The notes: generated by a model from the sequence alone, not told the origin. Positions 34,083 through 43,058 are shown, counted from the stretch's first letter. The stretch is 52,120 nucleotides of DNA from Blastomonas sp. AAP53 (GCF_000331245.1 NZ_ANFZ01000012.1:1-52120), one strand, 5' to 3'. Numbers and translations: made by a program.

Positions 34083-34582
34083 CGAGCGAGCATCCTTTAC
34101 CCCTCTCCCTCCAGGGTAGAGGGACAGGCGCGCAGCGCCAGGGAGAGGGGCCGCTGCGTCGCGGCAAAACCCCCGACCTGCTGCTGAATCGTGCCCGAGG
34201 GATGCGAAGTGAACCGACCGAGGCGGAAGCAAAGCTCTGGTCCGGATTGCGCGCCGGTCGACTGAACGGAGCGAAATTCCGCAGGCAGGTCCCGATCGGC
34301 AATTACATCGCCGACTTCGTCTGCCCAGCTGCGAAGCTGATCGTCGAACTCGACGGCAGTCAGCACGCGGACCAGCAGAGCTATGATACGCGCCGGACGG
34401 AATTTCTGGTGAGTGAAGGATACCGGGTGATCCGGTTCTGGAACCATGATGTCTTGAGGAGTTGTTCCGACGTGCTTGAATCAATCTTGCGGCATGTTGA
34501 CGTTGCAACCCCTCTCCCTGGCGCTTTGCGCCTTTCCCTCTCCCCTACAGGGAGAGGGGTTTTTGAGGAGATTTCCGCATGA
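34079..34582 (+). CDS. DUF559-domain endonuclease-like protein
   Basis: The core domain begins near LLLNRARGMRSEPTEAEAKLWSGLRAGRLNGAKFRRQVPIGNYIADFV and continues CPAAKLIVELDGSQHADQQ, then SEGYRVIRFWNHDVL. The Asp in IADF and the ELD motif fit a PD-(D/E)XK nuclease of the Vsr/DUF559 group. The GTG at 34079 overlaps the dehydrogenase stop and gives 167 residues, but the first 40 would be encoded by the left repeat. The ATG at 34202 gives 126 residues and contains less of the domain. The last 25 residues are read through the right repeat, and the TGA overlaps the next ATG. It is unrelated to catabolism by function and is probably cargo of a repeat element. Confidence 0.78.
   Translation: MTSEHPLPLSLQGRGTGAQRQGEGPLRRGKTPDLLLNRARGMRSEPTEAEAKLWSGLRAGRLNGAKFRRQVPIGNYIADFVCPAAKLIVELDGSQHADQQSYDTRRTEFLVSEGYRVIRFWNHDVLRSCSDVLESILRHVDVATPLPGALRLSLSPTGRGVFEEISA
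34100..34559. mobile_element. DUF559 cassette with 51-bp inverted terminal repeats
   Basis: Positions 34100-34150 and the reverse complement of 34509-34559 agree at 45 of 51 bases, counted by eye. Each end starts CCCCTCTCCCT and finishes AGGGAGAGGGG, so each end is itself foldable. The DUF559 gene lies between. The unit is inserted between the dehydrogenase and CoA-transferase genes of operon D, without breaking either. Confidence 0.65.
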
Positions 34583-35781
34583 GGCTGCCGCTCACCGGCT
34601 ATCGCGTGCTGTCTGCCGAGCAATATGGTGCGGGGCCGTATGGCACCATGTTCCTCGCGCAGATGGGGGCGGAGGTCATCAAGATCGAACCCCCCAGTAA
34701 GCCTGGCCAGCCGGGCGGCGACACCGCGCGCGCGGTGGGTCCTCATTTCCTGCGTGAGAATGAAAGCCTGTATTTCCAGAGCTTCAATCTCAACAAGAAA
34801 TCGCTGACGCTCGATCTGCAAAGCGAACGCGGGCGCGAGATTTTGCGCACGCTGGCGGCAAGCTCGCACGCGATGGTCAACAACCTGCGCGGCGACCTGC
34901 CCGCCCGGCTGGGCCTCGATTATGCCGCGTTGGCGGACATCAACCCGGCGATCGTCTGCGCGCATCTGTCCGCCTATGGCCGCGACAACGAACGCGCCAA
35001 ATGGCCGGGCTATGACTATCTGATGCAGGCCGAGGCCGGTTTTCTGTCTCTGACCGGAGAGCCCGATGGCCTGCCGGTGCGCTTTGGCCTGTCGATCGTC
35101 GATTTCATGACCGGAACGCAGATGGCGGTCGGCCTGCTCGCCGCGATGCTCGATGCGCAGCGCTCGGGGATCGGCTGCGATATCGATGTCGATCTGATGT
35201 CGGTTGCCGCGCACCAGATGACTTACCCTGCCGTCTGGTACCTCAACGAAGGCGATGTCACCCCGCGCGCGCCGCGCTCGGCGCATCCCTCGGTCACGCC
35301 CAGCCAGATGTTCCGCTCCGCCGATGGCTGGATGTTCGTGATGGCGCAGCTACCCAAATTCTGGTCGATCCTGGTCGATGCCATCGGGCAGGGCCAGCTC
35401 AAGGGCGATCCGCGCTTCAAGACGCCCGCCGACCGGCTCGCCAACCGCGATACGCTGACACAGGTGCTCGATACGGTGTTCGGCACGCAGCCTACGCAGC
35501 ATTGGGTCGATCTGCTCTCGGGCAAGGTGCCGGTCGCACCGGTGCATGACCTCGCCAGCGCAATGGACAGCCCGTATCTCGTCGAAACCGGCATGATGCA
35601 GACCGTCGCGCATCCCGACCGCGAACACTTGCGCGTGCTCGCGAGCCCCATCCGCGTCGATGGGCAACGCCTGCCCGCCCGCGCCGGGCCGCTGCTGGGT
35701 GCGGACAATGACGGCGTGCTGGCCGATATCGGGCTTTCCGAAGCCGAGATTGCAGACCTCAAACGCGACGGAATCATCTGA
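34579..35781 (+). CDS. Class III (CaiB/BaiF) CoA-transferase 2
   Basis: The 400-residue protein has LTGYRVLSAEQYGAGPYGTMFLAQMGAEVIKIEPP, NNLRGDLPARLGLDYAAL, and a catalytic Asp in GYDYLMQAEAGFLSLTG. The ligand loop VRFGLSIVDFMTG follows. GAGGAGA lies about seven bases upstream of the ATG, just after the right repeat of the DUF559 cassette. The next CoA-transferase gene begins three bases after its stop. Adjacent pairs of such genes can encode heteromeric enzymes, as with succinyl-CoA:benzylsuccinate CoA-transferase, so a two-subunit enzyme is possible. The acid is unknown. Confidence 0.87.
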   Translation: MRLPLTGYRVLSAEQYGAGPYGTMFLAQMGAEVIKIEPPSKPGQPGGDTARAVGPHFLRENESLYFQSFNLNKKSLTLDLQSERGREILRTLAASSHAMVNNLRGDLPARLGLDYAALADINPAIVCAHLSAYGRDNERAKWPGYDYLMQAEAGFLSLTGEPDGLPVRFGLSIVDFMTGTQMAVGLLAAMLDAQRSGIGCDIDVDLMSVAAHQMTYPAVWYLNEGDVTPRAPRSAHPSVTPSQMFRSADGWMFVMAQLPKFWSILVDAIGQGQLKGDPRFKTPADRLANRDTLTQVLDTVFGTQPTQHWVDLLSGKVPVAPVHDLASAMDSPYLVETGMMQTVAHPDREHLRVLASPIRVDGQRLPARAGPLLGADNDGVLADIGLSEAEIADLKRDGII

Positions 35782-35784
35782 CTT

Positions 35785-36873
35785 ATGGGCAAGCTATCGG
35801 GCATCACGGTGATCGACCTGTCGCAGTTCCTGCCGGGGCCGATGCTGACGCTGATGATGGCCGACCAGGGCGCCGACGTCATCAAGATCGAACCGAAGAC
35901 CGGTGACCCTGCGCGCCAGATGGCCCCCTTCGAGCAGGACCAGTCGGTCTGGTTCCGCAATCTCAATCGCGGCAAACAGGCACAGGTGATCGACCTCAAG
36001 AGCGATGCAGGGCGTGCGTGGCTGACAGAGCTGATCGCGACCGCCGATGTCTTCGTCGAGGGCTTTCGCCCCGGTGTGATGCAGCGGCTTGGCTTCGACT
36101 ATCCGGCGGTGCGCGCGATCAACCCGAAAATCATCTATTGCTCGATCTCCGCCTTCGGGCAGAGCGGGCCACTGGCGCACCATCCCGCACACGATCTTGC
36201 GGTGCAGGCGCTCTCGGGCTTCCTATCGGTCAACGATGCGACCGATGGCACACCGGTGGTGCCGGGCGTGCCGTCTGCCGACATGGCCGCAGGATTGACC
36301 GGGCTGTCGGCGGTGCTGATGGCGCTGATCGGGCGCGAGCGCACCGGCGAGGGCGACTATGTCGACATCGCGATGTTCGACAGCATGCTGCCGTGGTGCG
36401 CGCATATCGCCGGCAGCGCGATCGCGGGCGGCGAGGCTCCGCGCTCGGCGACGCAGCGCTCGCTGGGCGGCGCGGGCTTCTATCAGGTGTACGAGACGCG
36501 CGACGGCCGCCATGTCGCGCTCGGCGGGCGTGAGATGAAGTTCGTGACGGTGCTGCTGACTGCCTTGGACCGTGCAGACCTGATCCCGCTGGGCGAAGCT
36601 GACGCTGGCCCCGCGCAGGCCCCGCTGGTCGCGTTCCTGCGCGAGACGTTCGCGACGCGCACGCGCGACGAATGGGTGGCGTGGTTCGAGGACAAGGACG
36701 TCGCGTTCTCACCCGTGCTCGATTTTGCCGAAGCCTTTGCCAGCGAGCACGTTGAAACGCGTGGCCTGCTGGTCGAAGCGGGCGGTGCGCACCACATCGC
36801 GCCTGCGATCCGCTTTGCCGGCGAGCCCGATTGGCAGCCGCAAGACGCTCCCGAGCTGGGAAGCGCTCAATGA
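35785..36873 (+). CDS. Class III (CaiB/BaiF) CoA-transferase 3
   Basis: The 362-residue protein opens LSGITVIDLSQFLPGPMLTLMMADQGADVIKIEPKTGDPAR and continues with EGFRPGVMQRLGFDYPAVRAINPKIIYCSISAFGQSGPLAHHPAHDLAVQALSG. The Asp of HDLAVQ matches the catalytic position. It resembles the alpha-methylacyl-CoA racemase side of the family in length and motifs, so it may epimerise a 2-methyl acyl-CoA instead of transferring CoA. It is the last gene of operon D and runs towards the convergent regulator gene, with an 8-base gap. Confidence 0.86.
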   Translation: MGKLSGITVIDLSQFLPGPMLTLMMADQGADVIKIEPKTGDPARQMAPFEQDQSVWFRNLNRGKQAQVIDLKSDAGRAWLTELIATADVFVEGFRPGVMQRLGFDYPAVRAINPKIIYCSISAFGQSGPLAHHPAHDLAVQALSGFLSVNDATDGTPVVPGVPSADMAAGLTGLSAVLMALIGRERTGEGDYVDIAMFDSMLPWCAHIAGSAIAGGEAPRSATQRSLGGAGFYQVYETRDGRHVALGGREMKFVTVLLTALDRADLIPLGEADAGPAQAPLVAFLRETFATRTRDEWVAWFEDKDVAFSPVLDFAEAFASEHVETRGLLVEAGGAHHIAPAIRFAGEPDWQPQDAPELGSAQ

Positions 36874-36881
36874 GCGGGGTG

Positions 36882-37709
36882 TTACCCCTCGACGTCGATG
36901 TGCATCGAGTAGGCGAAGCTGTCGCCAGGATGGTGGCTGACCGACATTTCGAACATCCGCCCGTCCTGATCGTGATAGCAGCGCAGGATGCGCAGGCACG
37001 CAGAGCGGCGGGGAATGTCGAGCGCGGCCGCGACTTCGGCGCTCGCGGGGACTGCCTGGATATCCTGCGTCACCCGCGACATCGACAGGCCCGCCGCATT
37101 GCTGATAATCTGGAACAAGGTGTCGCTGCCCGGATTGATGGTCTGGTCGGCGGCATCGGCGGGCGGCAGGATCTCGGCGACCGCGTCGGCAAGGTCGGCA
37201 ATGACATACGCTTCGGTCAGCGCGATCGGCTGGCCGTCGGTGACCTGGCGGCGCACCCCGCGAAACCGAAACCATTTGTCGCTGACCGGCATCGCGATCT
37301 GCACCGCGATCGCCTTGGGCAGCGACTGCATCCCCAGATGGTCGTAGGCGATGCGGGTATCGCGCGCATATTGCAGAATTTCGCCGACGTTGGACAGCGG
37401 CTGGTGCAGCGCGCCACCGCGCGCCGCCGCCGGTTGCACCACGGTGCCCGACCCGCGCCTGCGCGCGATCAGGCCTTCGTTCTGCAGACGGCGCAGCGCC
37501 TCGCGCACGGTAAAGCGGCTGACGCCATATTCGGCGCACAGGACGCTTTCGGTGGGGAAGCTCGTCGTCCCCGCCAGCTCGCCCGAGAGAATTCGCGCGC
37601 GCAATTCATCGGCCAGCTGCTGGTACCGGGGCTTGTCGACGGTCTTGTCGGACGAACGGTCTGGCGCCTTGTCGATCAGGGGTTCGGCGGCCTCTGCGGG
37701 GCTGTTCAA
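36882..37709 (-). CDS. GntR-family regulator with UTRA domain
   Basis: The 275-residue protein has a winged helix at about residues 28-92 (RYQQLADELRARILSGELAG, FPTESVLCAEYGVSRFTVREALRRLQNEGLIARRRGSGTVV). A UTRA ligand domain (about 115-268) includes WFRFRGVRRQVTDGQPIALTEAYV and RILRCYHDQDGRMFEMSVSHHPGD. The HutC/UTRA type usually represses and is released by a small pathway metabolite. The start is TTG at 37709 with AGGAG about six bases upstream; no ATG is available nearby. I infer that it binds the TTGTCCGGACAA palindromes at 12637, 30558 and 31419. No such site is present at its own 41-base divergent promoter gap. Confidence 0.9.
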   Translation of the reverse strand: MNSPAEAAEPLIDKAPDRSSDKTVDKPRYQQLADELRARILSGELAGTTSFPTESVLCAEYGVSRFTVREALRRLQNEGLIARRRGSGTVVQPAAARGGALHQPLSNVGEILQYARDTRIAYDHLGMQSLPKAIAVQIAMPVSDKWFRFRGVRRQVTDGQPIALTEAYVIADLADAVAEILPPADAADQTINPGSDTLFQIISNAAGLSMSRVTQDIQAVPASAEVAAALDIPRRSACLRILRCYHDQDGRMFEMSVSHHPGDSFAYSMHIDVEG

Positions 37710-37750
37710 CGCGTGCTCCTGCTCCAGGTTCGCTCTGCGGATTTCGGTGC

Positions 37751-39091
37751 ATGACCGCCGCGAGCCTCATCCAGCGGCTTAGCGCACATTTGGCCCGTTC
37801 GCCAAATGAAAGCGACCGCGCGCGCGCGCGGCTGCACCTGCTCGACTGGCTGGCCTGCGTGGCTGGCGCGCGGCAATCGCCGGTCGCCGCCGTCGCGCGG
37901 ATGGCCGAACCCGACATCCTCACCCGCGCCGCGTTGCTGGGCAATGTGCTCGAGATGGACGATGTCCACCGCACCGCCCTGCTCCACCCCGGTCCGGTGA
38001 TCTGGCCATCAGCACTGTCCGCCGCGCGACAGGAAAAGTGCGACATGGATGCGATGCTTGATGGCGCGGTGCGCGGCTATGAGGCGATGATCGCGGTCGG
38101 CGCGACCTTCGATGCGCACCATTATGCGCACTTCCACCCGACCTCGACCGCAGGCGGCTTTGGTGGCGCGGCAGCCGCAGCCTCGATCTTCGGGCTCGAT
38201 GAGTCCGCGACCGGCTGGGCGCTGGGCAATGCCGCATCGGTCACCGGTGGGTTGTGGCGGATGCGGCACGAGGACGTGATGACCAAGGCGATGCACGCCG
38301 CGCGCGCAGCCTTGGAAGGGCTGTGGATCGCACGGTTGGCGCGGCAGGGCTTTACCGGACCGGTTGCGGCGCTCGAGGGCGAACAGGGCCTGTACGCGGC
38401 GATGGTGCGCGAGCCCAAGCCAATGGTGCTGGGCGAAGACTGGCTGATCCACGCGGTCAGTTTCAAGCCCTGGGCCGCGTGCCGCCATGCGCATGCGGCG
38501 ATCGACTGCGCGATGGAACTGCGCGCGCGCGGCGCACTGACATTGCCGGTGACGGTCGAGACCTATGCCGACGCGCTGAAATTCTGCGACCGCCCGCACC
38601 CGGCCACCGAACTTGACGCCAAGTTCTCGATCCAGCACGCGGTCGCGGTGATTGCCGATGGCCGCAATGCAACGCCGGAGGACTTCACGCCCGAGGCTAT
38701 CGCTGCGCTCGCGGACAAACGCGCCCTCGTGACGGTGCGCGAGACGGCGGAGTTCACCGATCGTTACCCCGAACATTTCGGCGCGCGTGTCCTTTGCGCG
38801 CCCCTCCCTGGCCAGGGAGGGGCCGGGGGTGGGTCGACTGCGCCAACCTTGCATCCAGCCGCCAACCCACCCCTAACCCCTCCCTTGCAGGGAGGGGAAC
38901 AGGTCACATTGATCGACACGCGAGGCGACCCCGAGCGCCCGGCAAGCCCGCAGATGCTGCGCGCGAAGCTCGACAGCCTGGTTCGCTGGGGCGGGTTGAA
39001 GCCGGTCGAGGCCGATCGCGCCGAAGAGATCGCGCTCAACGGCACCAGCATCGGCCCGCTGCTCGCGTTGCTCGAGGACTGGCTGGAATGA
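37751..39091 (+). CDS. MmgE/PrpD-family protein with in-frame repeat insertion
   Basis: The 446-residue protein shows family features: LLDWLACVAGA, GNVLEMDDVHRTALLHPGPVIWPSAL, HYAHFHPTSTAGGFGGAAAAASIFGLDE, FKPWAACRHAHAAID, KFSIQHAVAV and GDPERPAS. The family covers 2-methylcitrate dehydratase, cis-aconitate decarboxylase and epimerases of iminodisuccinate. Residues about 351-383 (PLPGQGGAGGGST and on to PPLTPPLQGGE) are encoded by a palindromic repeat and have no counterpart in the family. The frame is kept across it, and the insertion falls in the predicted hairpin before the VTLIDTRGDPERP strand. It is the first gene of operon E. Confidence 0.85.
   Translation: MTAASLIQRLSAHLARSPNESDRARARLHLLDWLACVAGARQSPVAAVARMAEPDILTRAALLGNVLEMDDVHRTALLHPGPVIWPSALSAARQEKCDMDAMLDGAVRGYEAMIAVGATFDAHHYAHFHPTSTAGGFGGAAAAASIFGLDESATGWALGNAASVTGGLWRMRHEDVMTKAMHAARAALEGLWIARLARQGFTGPVAALEGEQGLYAAMVREPKPMVLGEDWLIHAVSFKPWAACRHAHAAIDCAMELRARGALTLPVTVETYADALKFCDRPHPATELDAKFSIQHAVAVIADGRNATPEDFTPEAIAALADKRALVTVRETAEFTDRYPEHFGARVLCAPLPGQGGAGGGSTAPTLHPAANPPLTPPLQGGEQVTLIDTRGDPERPASPQMLRAKLDSLVRWGGLKPVEADRAEEIALNGTSIGPLLALLEDWLE
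38801..38897. repeat. Palindrome-ended repeat inside a coding region
   Basis: A 97-base element begins CCCCTCCCTGGCCAGGGAGG and ends with the reverse-complement type end (CCCCTCCCTTGCAGGGAGGGG). Inner arms GGGGGTGGGT and ACCCACCCC are also inverted. It closely matches the element at 41786-41889 at both ends, with an unrelated centre. Confidence 0.8.
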
Positions 39092-40392
39092 GCGCGACCG
39101 GCGACCTGATCGATTTTGTCCGCGCACGCCATGTGCTGCCCGCGCCAGTGCGCGAAGCCGCTTTGCATCTGCTCGGCGATACGCTTGCCGTGGGCGCGGC
39201 GGGCGCGACGGCTCCGGGGGCCGATGGCGTGCTTGCCGCCGCACGCGGCTGGGGTGCGGGCGACGACGCGCGGCTGATCGGATCGGACGAGCGGCTCCCC
39301 GCTGCATCCGCCGCCTTCGTCAACGGCTTTCGCATCCATTGCTTGGAATGGGACGCGGTGCACGAACCGGCGGTGGTGCACGCACTGTCGGTGGTCACCG
39401 CCGCGCTGGGAGCCAGCATCGACCGGATGGGGGGCTGCGATCCGGATGACGCGCTCACCGCGCTCGCGGTTGGCGTCGATATCGCCGCAGGCCTTGGGCT
39501 GGCCGCGACCAGCCCGCTTTCGTTCTTCCGCCCCGCGACCGCAGGCTGCATCGGCGCGGCGCTCGCCGTGGCGCGGATCGAAGGCGTCGAACCGCTCGAA
39601 GACGTGCTCGGCCTCGCCTATTCCTCGCTCGCCGGCACGATGCAGGCGCATGTCGAAGGATCGATCGCGCTGCCGCTGCAGATCGCCAACGCAGCGCGCG
39701 CCGCGATCGCTGCGGTCGATCTGGTCAAGGCGGGGCTCAGCGGACCGCATGACGCGCTCGAAGGGCCGTTCGGATATTTCCAGCTGTTCGATTCGGGCAA
39801 TCTCGCCAGCTACACAGCTGATCTGGGCAAGATCTGGCGGATCGCCGAGATCAGCGTGAAGCCCTATCCTTCGGGCCGCGCCAGCCATGCGGTGCTCGGC
39901 ACGCTTGCCGATCTGCAGCTCGACCCCGGTTCGCTGGAAGCTATCGAAGCTTCTGTCCCACCGCTGATCGCGCGGCTGGTGGGCCGTCCGGTGATCGCCG
40001 ACATGACGCCCGCCTATGCGCGGCTGTGCCTGCCGATGCTCGCCGCGCTGATGATCACCGATGGCCGGATCGACCCTCGACGCTTTGCGCCCGAGACATT
40101 GGCCGACCCTGCGACCCAGGGGCTGGCGCACAAGCTCGCCTTCACCGTCGATGCAAATCCCGATCCCAACGCGCTGTTCCCGCAACGGCTGATCGTGCGC
40201 CTCACCGATGGCAGCGTGATCGAACGCGCGATCCCGCACACCTTGGGCAGCCCCGATGCGCCGCTCTCAGCCCATGCCACCGCCGCCAAGCGCGCGCTCG
40301 CCCGCGAGCTGGCGGGGGAAGTGCCCGATGCGCGGCTGTTCGACGATCCGCTCGCCTATTTCACTCAACCCCGTGGCAGGGAGCCGCAATGA
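39088..40392 (+). CDS. MmgE/PrpD-family protein 2
   Basis: The 434-residue protein has LLGDTLAVGAAGATAPGADGVLAAARGWG, AAFVNGFRIHCLEWDAVHEPAVVHALSVV, RPATAGCIGAALAVARIEG, AGTMQAHVEGS and KPYPSGRASHAVLGTL. It lacks the insertion present in the preceding paralog and shows the normal family length (about 430-480). The start overlaps the upstream TGA (ATGA) and its stop overlaps the ligase start. Two adjacent members may form a heteromer or act on successive dehydration or decarboxylation steps on a tricarboxylate-like acid. Confidence 0.85.
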   Translation: MSATGDLIDFVRARHVLPAPVREAALHLLGDTLAVGAAGATAPGADGVLAAARGWGAGDDARLIGSDERLPAASAAFVNGFRIHCLEWDAVHEPAVVHALSVVTAALGASIDRMGGCDPDDALTALAVGVDIAAGLGLAATSPLSFFRPATAGCIGAALAVARIEGVEPLEDVLGLAYSSLAGTMQAHVEGSIALPLQIANAARAAIAAVDLVKAGLSGPHDALEGPFGYFQLFDSGNLASYTADLGKIWRIAEISVKPYPSGRASHAVLGTLADLQLDPGSLEAIEASVPPLIARLVGRPVIADMTPAYARLCLPMLAALMITDGRIDPRRFAPETLADPATQGLAHKLAFTVDANPDPNALFPQRLIVRLTDGSVIERAIPHTLGSPDAPLSAHATAAKRALARELAGEVPDARLFDDPLAYFTQPRGREPQ

Positions 40393-41768
40393 CCTTCCCC
40401 AGCTATTTCGAAGCCTTTGATGCGAAACAGATGCTCGCCGACTATCCGGTCGGCGATGCGTTCACGCAGCGTTACACCGGCATGAGCCGCGATGAGCTGT
40501 TCAGCATCCAGGACCGCCAGTTCCGCCGCCTGATGCAGCGCGGCTGGCAGATCCCGTTCTACCAGCGGTTGTGGGGCAATGCCGGGCTCGAGCCGGGGGA
40601 TATCAACGGCCTGGCCGATATCACCAAGGTGCCGGTGTACGACAAATCGGACCTGATGGCCTCGATCGCCGACCATCCGCCGTTCGGCGACTTTGCCGGG
40701 CTGAACATGCAGGACCCTGCCCGCGCGCCGTCGATCTTCCACACCACATCAGGCACCACCGGCCGCCCGCAGGCGTTGCTGTTCGGACCCAAGGGACGCG
40801 AGGTCACCAACCTGCTGGTCGGGCGCATGTACCGCTGGCAGGGGCTCGAAGCCTCGGACGTCATCCAGTCGGTCTACGGCCATGGCATGATCAACGGCGG
40901 CCACTACATCCGCGAGGCGGTGACCCATTTCACCAACTCGCTGTTCCTTTCCGCCGGCACCGGAATCGAAACGCGTTCGCTGGGTCAGGTCAATCTGATG
41001 GCCGATTTCGGCGTCACCGTGCTGGTTGGCTTCGTCGACTACATCCGCAAGCTCGCCGATACCGCCGCAGCCGAGCAGCTGCTCGACAGGATCAACATCC
41101 GCATGATCGTCGGGCACCTCGGCACCGAAGACCGCGCCTCGGTCGAAGCCGCCTGGGGCGGAGCGAAGGCGTTCGACTGGTATGGCGTCGGCGATACCGG
41201 ATCGATTGCGGGCGAAGGGCCCGAGCGCGACGGCCTGTATGTCTGGGAGGACGCGCAGTATCTCGAGCTACTCGATATCGATTCGGGCCACCCGGTCGCC
41301 CCCGGAGAGACCGGCGATATGGTGGTGACCTGTCTGTTCAAGGACGATATCGCGCCGTGCATCCGGTTCAACACGCATGACATCACGCATGAACTGACCG
41401 GCACCAACGCCACCGGCATGGCGTTCAAGCGGATCGCGGGCTTCAAGGGGCGCAGCGACAACATGGTCAAGCTGCGCGGCATCAACGTCTTCCCGCACGC
41501 CATCGGCGCGCTGATCGAGAACCGCGCCGACCTGACCGGCGAGTTCGTCTGCCGCCTGGTGCGCGACCCTGCCAGCCAGCGCGACGACATGACCGTGACG
41601 CTCGAAAGCCGCGGTGGGACGGACATCGGCGAACTTGCGGAACTGCTGCGCCGCGGACTGGGCGTCGAGGTCCAGATCGACCTTGTCGCACCCGGCGGCA
41701 CCGCACCGCTGACGCAGATCGAGGTACGGCAAAAGCCGATCCGCCTGATCGACGAGCGGGGGCTATGA
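40389..41768 (+). CDS. AMP-forming CoA ligase, phenylacetate-CoA ligase type
   Basis: The 459-residue protein has the adenylate-forming motif HTTSGTTGRPQALLFG near residue 120, the PaaK-like DWYGVGDTGSIAGEGPERDGLYV, and RFNTHDITHEL. The C-terminal hinge region GRSDNMVKLRGINVFPHAIG is also present. The length fits the PaaK subgroup (about 430-460), which activates aryl-acetic and related acids with ATP and CoA. The usual RTGD-type motif is changed to FNTHDIT, so substrate range may differ. It lies in operon E, overlapping the PrpD gene by four bases, and probably activates an acid freed by hydrolysis. Confidence 0.87.
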   Translation: MTFPSYFEAFDAKQMLADYPVGDAFTQRYTGMSRDELFSIQDRQFRRLMQRGWQIPFYQRLWGNAGLEPGDINGLADITKVPVYDKSDLMASIADHPPFGDFAGLNMQDPARAPSIFHTTSGTTGRPQALLFGPKGREVTNLLVGRMYRWQGLEASDVIQSVYGHGMINGGHYIREAVTHFTNSLFLSAGTGIETRSLGQVNLMADFGVTVLVGFVDYIRKLADTAAAEQLLDRINIRMIVGHLGTEDRASVEAAWGGAKAFDWYGVGDTGSIAGEGPERDGLYVWEDAQYLELLDIDSGHPVAPGETGDMVVTCLFKDDIAPCIRFNTHDITHELTGTNATGMAFKRIAGFKGRSDNMVKLRGINVFPHAIGALIENRADLTGEFVCRLVRDPASQRDDMTVTLESRGGTDIGELAELLRRGLGVEVQIDLVAPGGTAPLTQIEVRQKPIRLIDERGL

Positions 41769-41785
41769 AGTCTACCTATCTTGCT

Positions 41786-41889
41786 CCCCTCCCTGGACAG
41801 GGAGGGGCTGGGGGTGGGTCGCGGTGCAGCGCGCCGAGGTTCGTATGCTCCCGCCTACCCACCCCTAACCCCTCCCTTGCAGGGAGGGG
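41786..41889. repeat. Palindrome-ended repeat between ligase and amidase genes
   Basis: A 104-base element with ends CCCCTCCCTGGACAGGGAGG (left) and CCCCTCCCTTGCAGGGAGGGG (right). It is nearly identical to the element at 38801 except for its centre. Its right end stops three bases before the GTG of the amidase gene, and its GGGAGGGG serves as the ribosome binding site. Confidence 0.8.
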
Positions 41890-41892
41890 AGC

Positions 41893-43053
41893 GTGACTCT
41901 CGATCCCTTCAACGCACTCGTCGAACGCGCACCCGATACGCTACCGGCGACCGGCCCTCTCGCCGGCATCACCATCGGCGTGAAGGCCAATATTGCCGTC
42001 TCCGGGATGCACTGGACCGCCGGCATGGCGCTGTTCCGCGACCGCATCGCCAAACAGGATGCCGAGGTTGTGGCCAGACTGCGAGCCGCAGGCGCCAGCA
42101 TCACCGGCGTGCTCAACATGGAGGAAGCCGCTTTAGGCGCGAAGACAGACAACCCCTGGTTCGGCGCGACGCACAATCCGCACTCGCCCGGCCACACCCC
42201 CGGCGGCTCGTCGGGCGGCAGCGGGGCTGCCGTGGCGGCAGGGCTGTGCGATGCGGCGCTCGGCACCGACACGATGGGATCGATCCGCATCCCGGCGGCC
42301 TATTGCGGCGTCTATGGCTTCAAGCCCGCGCCCGGCCGTGTCAGCCAGCACGGGCTCGAGCTTGCCGAACCCGGCTTCGACGCAATCGGCCCGCTCGCAC
42401 GCTCGCTCGACCTGCTCGAACGTGTCGCGCGCGTTATCTCGGACGTTGGCGATGAAGAACCCCCGCAAGGCTGCGCGACGCTCGCCGACCTTGGCGGTGT
42501 CGAATGCGACGCAAGCGTGCTGCAAGGCTTCGACGCCGCAAAAGCCGCGATGGGCGAGGTCGCCGAATTCACCCTGCCCCATCCACTCGCGCGCGTCCGC
42601 TTTGCCGGTTTCATCCGGACGGTGCGCTTCATGGCCGCGCAGTTTGCCGATGCCGACCCGGCGCTGTTGTCCGATCACCTCAAACGCCTGATCGCTTATG
42701 GCCCGCGTCGGTCGGATGTCGATTGGGCCGAGGACCAGCGCATCCTCGCTGAGACCGCCGACGCACTGCAGGCGGCGCTGGCCCGCCACGGCACCTTGCT
42801 GTTGCCCACTGCGCCGCAGACCGCCTTTGCGCACTCTGCAACAGCGCCTGCCAACCAGGCCGATTTCACCTGCCTCGCCAATGTCGCAGGCCTGCCCGCG
42901 CTCAGCCTGCCTGCGGGCATGAGTGCCGAGGGCCTGCCCATCGGCGTGCAGCTGATCGGCTTGCCCGGTCAGGAAACCGCATTGTTCGCCCGCGCCCGCA
43001 TGCTCGACACTGCGCTCGCCGGCTATCATCCGCCCGTTGCCCACAAGGAGTAA
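41893..43053 (+). CDS. Amidase-signature family hydrolase
   Basis: The 386-residue protein has the Ser-cisSer-Lys triad: Lys in ITIGVKANIAVSG, the cis-Ser loop GHTPGGSSGGSGAAVAAG, and the nucleophile in LGTDTMGSIRIPAAYCGVYGFKP. It is shorter than usual (about 450-500) because the central helical insertion is reduced, as in AtzF- or GatA-like small forms. It should cleave a carboxamide. The GTG start is preceded at once by GGAGGGG supplied by the repeat. It may act with the PuuE-type and isochorismatase-type hydrolases on nitrogen groups of the substrate. Confidence 0.9.
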   Translation: MTLDPFNALVERAPDTLPATGPLAGITIGVKANIAVSGMHWTAGMALFRDRIAKQDAEVVARLRAAGASITGVLNMEEAALGAKTDNPWFGATHNPHSPGHTPGGSSGGSGAAVAAGLCDAALGTDTMGSIRIPAAYCGVYGFKPAPGRVSQHGLELAEPGFDAIGPLARSLDLLERVARVISDVGDEEPPQGCATLADLGGVECDASVLQGFDAAKAAMGEVAEFTLPHPLARVRFAGFIRTVRFMAAQFADADPALLSDHLKRLIAYGPRRSDVDWAEDQRILAETADALQAALARHGTLLLPTAPQTAFAHSATAPANQADFTCLANVAGLPALSLPAGMSAEGLPIGVQLIGLPGQETALFARARMLDTALAGYHPPVAHKE

Positions 43054-43058
43054 CCCCC

